Shown: positions 61,520 through 64,000 of the stretch, piece after piece
Numbering within the stretch: position 1 is the stretch's first letter
Layout of the letters: every line of letters starts with the position of its first letter
Assembly (NCBI GenBank): GCA_937776645.1
Contig: CALMRI010000029.1
Coordinates: forward strand, 62,001-126,000
DNA: 64,000 bases
Source of the DNA: an uncultured Alphaproteobacteria bacterium
GTDB taxonomy: Bacteria > Pseudomonadota > Alphaproteobacteria > Thalassobaculales > Thalassobaculaceae
Direction of reading: 5' to 3'
The notes under the pieces: model-generated
The model's input: only the letters and a program-made list of their open reading frames with translations
What the model was told of the DNA's origin: nothing
Database searches by the model: none
Translations under genes and position numbers: made by a program

Positions 61520-62382
61520 CGTCTAAAATTGATACGGCAAAATTCAACATCGACATTCAGGATATCGAATACAACAAGCCGGACGGGACGCCGCTATTGG
61601 CTCGGCTATATCGCCCGCAAGGAGCCGGCCCATTTCCGGCCGTGGTTGAGGTGCATGGCGGCGCCTGGGGCAGTAATGATCGGCTGACTAATACGCCGAT
61701 CCACCAACCGCTCGCCGAGAGCGGGGTGGTGGTCATGGCCATCGATTTTCGAATGCCTCCCGAAGCGATGTATCCAGCCTCGATCACCGATATTAATTTC
61801 GCAATACGTTGGCTGAAGGCCCATGCCGGGGACTATGCAACGCTCCCAGAGCTGGTCGGGCTGCTCGGCACCTCCAGCGGCGGCCATCAGGCGATGCTCA
61901 GCGCGCTGGCCCCGTTCGATCCCGCCTATGGCGCTCTGGCATTGAATAACGTGCCGATTGATGCCCCCACGGACGCCAGAGTCGCCTTCGTGGCGCTCTG
62001 CTGGTCAGTGCTCGATCCCTTGGCCCGCTATCGGATGGTGCGCGAGAAAGGTATCCAGCGCCTCGTCGACGCCCATCACGCGTATTGGCCGTCCGAGGAC
62101 GCGATGGCCGAGGGCAATCCGCAGTTGATCGTTGAGCGAGGCGATAGCCTCGAACGACCGCCGGTATTGCTGTTGCAGGGTACCGCGGACGACAACCTGA
62201 CGCCGGACATGGCCGACCGCTTCACCGTCGCCTATCGCGACGCCGGTGGTCGCATCACCCTGGAAAAGTTCGAGGGCCAACCGCACGCCTTCATCGGTAA
62301 GGACCCGTCGGCCCGGGCAGCGCTGCACGCGATCGAGTTGATCAAGGCCTTCGTCCACCAGGAAGCGGGCGCCTTAACCTAA
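61516..62382 (+). CDS. Alpha/beta hydrolase (esterase/lipase family)
   Basis: LLARLYRPQGAGPFPAVVEVHGGAWGSNDR...LLGTSSGGHQAMLSAL; ATGA overlap with the GMC gene. Confidence 0.88.
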   Translation: MTSKIDTAKFNIDIQDIEYNKPDGTPLLARLYRPQGAGPFPAVVEVHGGAWGSNDRLTNTPIHQPLAESGVVVMAIDFRMPPEAMYPASITDINFAIRWLKAHAGDYATLPELVGLLGTSSGGHQAMLSALAPFDPAYGALALNNVPIDAPTDARVAFVALCWSVLDPLARYRMVREKGIQRLVDAHHAYWPSEDAMAEGNPQLIVERGDSLERPPVLLLQGTADDNLTPDMADRFTVAYRDAGGRITLEKFEGQPHAFIGKDPSARAALHAIELIKAFVHQEAGALT

Positions 62383-62954
62383 CCAAACTCCCCCGCGCAT
62401 CGCCGCCCACACTCTGGCCGGTGCCGCGGCGCCATCGAAATGGGTGACGCCGAACGGCGCCAGCGCGCCGACGATGGCATTGGCGATCGCCGGCGGCGCG
62501 GCGACCACGCCTCGTCCGGGGTGACGACCGCCTGAGCCGGTGCGTAGTCGACCTCGACCCTTTCCGCCGCATCGAGCGCTTGAGCATGAGTTTCGGCAAT
62601 GATCAGCGGCGCCGGCTCTCCGACGAACCGGACCACGTCATCGCCAAACAGCGGCTGCGGAAGGAGGGAAAAAGGCTGGCCGGTCCGAGTGTTCGCCTCC
62701 ACCGGCAGCGCGAGCGGGCTCAACCCGTCAGCTGTCACATCCTGCGCTGTCAGAACCGCCGGAACGCCGACGCTAGCCCGTGCGGCGGACACGTCGGTGC
62801 GCTCGATCCTTGCATGGGCATGTGGCGACCGCAGTAGCACCGCGTGGCTCACCCCTTCGAACGCCAGATCGTCCAGATAGGCCACTCACCCGGCCAAGAA
62901 CCATTCATCCTCGCGACGCTTGGGAGTATCACCTGGGGCGATTGTCATCTTCAT
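62374..62954 (-). pseudogene. Xanthine/CO dehydrogenase molybdopterin subunit: internal deletion plus nonsense codon
   Basis: MTIAPGDTPKRREDEWFLAG*VAYLDDLAFEGVSHAVLLRSPHAHARIERTDVSAA...VDYAPAQAVVTPDEA joined out of frame to the extreme C-terminus AAPPAIANAIVGALAPFGVTHFDGAAAPARVWAAMRGGVWLG*. Confidence 0.85.
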
Positions 62955-63027
62955 CTCAGGTATCGCGTCAATCAACGGGCGCCTTCATTTTATCGAGCGC
63001 GGCCGGACTGATCCAAGGCCAATTGCA

Positions 63028-63563
63028 TCAATGGTTTCGGATATCGTTATTCACCTGATGATCACCCGACAGCCAACGCTTTAGATTGCCGTGCGCATCT
63101 GACTGATAATCAGTATTAATCTGCACCACATCGGGATGGTCGATGGTAAATTCTACTCGCAAATTATTCGGATCAAAAACGTAGAGCGAAACACAATAAC
63201 CATGATCTTTTAGTTCGGTTTCATAACCCGCCGCTTCGAGGCTGCCTTTGATCCGTTGCTGGGTTACAGCGTCGCATTCTAGCGCAAGATGGCCGGGGGA
63301 TTTAAGCTCGATGGGGTTTTCATCCTGGTCCGCCCACTGAAAAACACCACCGCTCCGCCGTCACCAATTTCGAAAAAAGTATGGCAGTACTCGCGGCCGG
63401 TAGGGGTTTTCTCGCTCCAGCAGGCGGTCATAGGCAGGCCGACGACATCTTCATAAAACTGCCGGGTGGCCTCCTGATTGCGGGTGGCCCAGGCGGCGTG
63501 ATGCAGCCGTCTTGGGCGATTCAATAGGTTTTGTTGGCTTTCTGTGTTGGCGTTACTCGACAT
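63028..63563 (-). pseudogene. VOC family (glyoxalase-like) protein with one frameshift
   Basis: RPRRLHHAAWATRNQEATRQFYEDVVGLPMTACWSEKTPTGREYCHTFFEIGDGGAVVFF then QWADQDENPIELKSPGHLALECDAVTQQRIKGSLEAAGYETELKDHGYCVSLYVFDPNNLRVEFTIDHPDVVQINTDYQS in another frame; break at a T5 run. Confidence 0.8.
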
Positions 63564-63735
63564 TGTGCCGCTCCCATGACCGGACAAACAGAGGGAATGC
63601 GGAGAAGCTTGGAAGGAAAACTTAGCACTTGCTCCGACCAAAGGTCGAGGTGACACTTCCCCATAATCCCGCCCCAATCCTGAACGCCCCCCCCCCGGCC
63701 CGGCAAGGGGCTGAACACGAAAGAGGATAAAGCCA

Positions 63736-64000
63736 TGGAGCTCTGGGAACAGGATTTCGTCATCGACACCAAGGCCGGGCACATGCCGGGTTTCACCGCA
63801 GCGCCGGCCGAGGGCGGACCGTTTCCACCGGTGATCTTCTACATGGACGCCCCCGGCTATCGCGAAGAGCTGCGCAACATGGCCCGGCGCATCGCCAAGG
63901 CCGGGTATTTCTGCGTGCTGCCGGACATGTACTACCGGATCGGCACTCTGCGGTTCGATCTGTTGAACCGAAACGACGCGATGACCAAGGTGATCTTCGC
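63736..64000 (+). CDS. Dienelactone hydrolase family protein, 3' end beyond window
   Basis: [75 protein letters not shown]. Confidence 0.85.

Noticed and set aside
1-64000. CRISPR arrays, rRNA, tRNA, prophage or secretion-system clusters
   Set aside because: No regularly spaced direct repeats, no rRNA/tRNA signatures and no phage structural genes recognised by eye; a tRNAscan/Infernal run would be decisive.

Overview
GC-rich window with alphaproteobacterial (Rhodospirillales-like) character. This is inferred from the gene content and order (rluD-rpoH; mutT-GNAT-argJ-parvulin-secA; many CoA-transferase, amidohydrolase and TTT-transporter genes), not from a database search. About 45 protein-coding loci were recognised. 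Core genes: ettA (partial), rluD, rpoH, purA, hisZ, serA, serC, mutT, argJ, parvulin, secA. Catabolic genes: CoA transferases, a CitE-like lyase, nitronate monooxygenase, homogentisate dioxygenase/FAH, cyclase-family hydrolases, D-aminoacylase-like amidohydrolases, GMC oxidoreductases. There is an arsR/acr3 pair and a DDE insertion sequence that truncates a histidine kinase. A large LysR-associated tripartite-tricarboxylate-transporter / hydantoinase (HyuAB) / aminotransferase / TPP-enzyme cluster spans about 46.5-62.4 kb. The main unexplained pattern is concentrated gene decay. Many loci keep near-complete collinear protein similarity but are split by single-nucleotide indels, and others carry internal deletions or nonsense codons. 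The most striking case is secA at its conserved locus. Other highlights: a 22-bp perfect palindrome upstream of a small RHH-like gene, a 22-bp-stem hairpin followed by a diverged partner palindrome, a dispersed intergenic repeat family, a terminator between tctC and tctB, and an Asp/Glu-racemase-superfamily protein that appears to lack both catalytic cysteines. No rRNA, tRNA or CRISPR array was recognised. All identities are from reading the translations; no searches were run.
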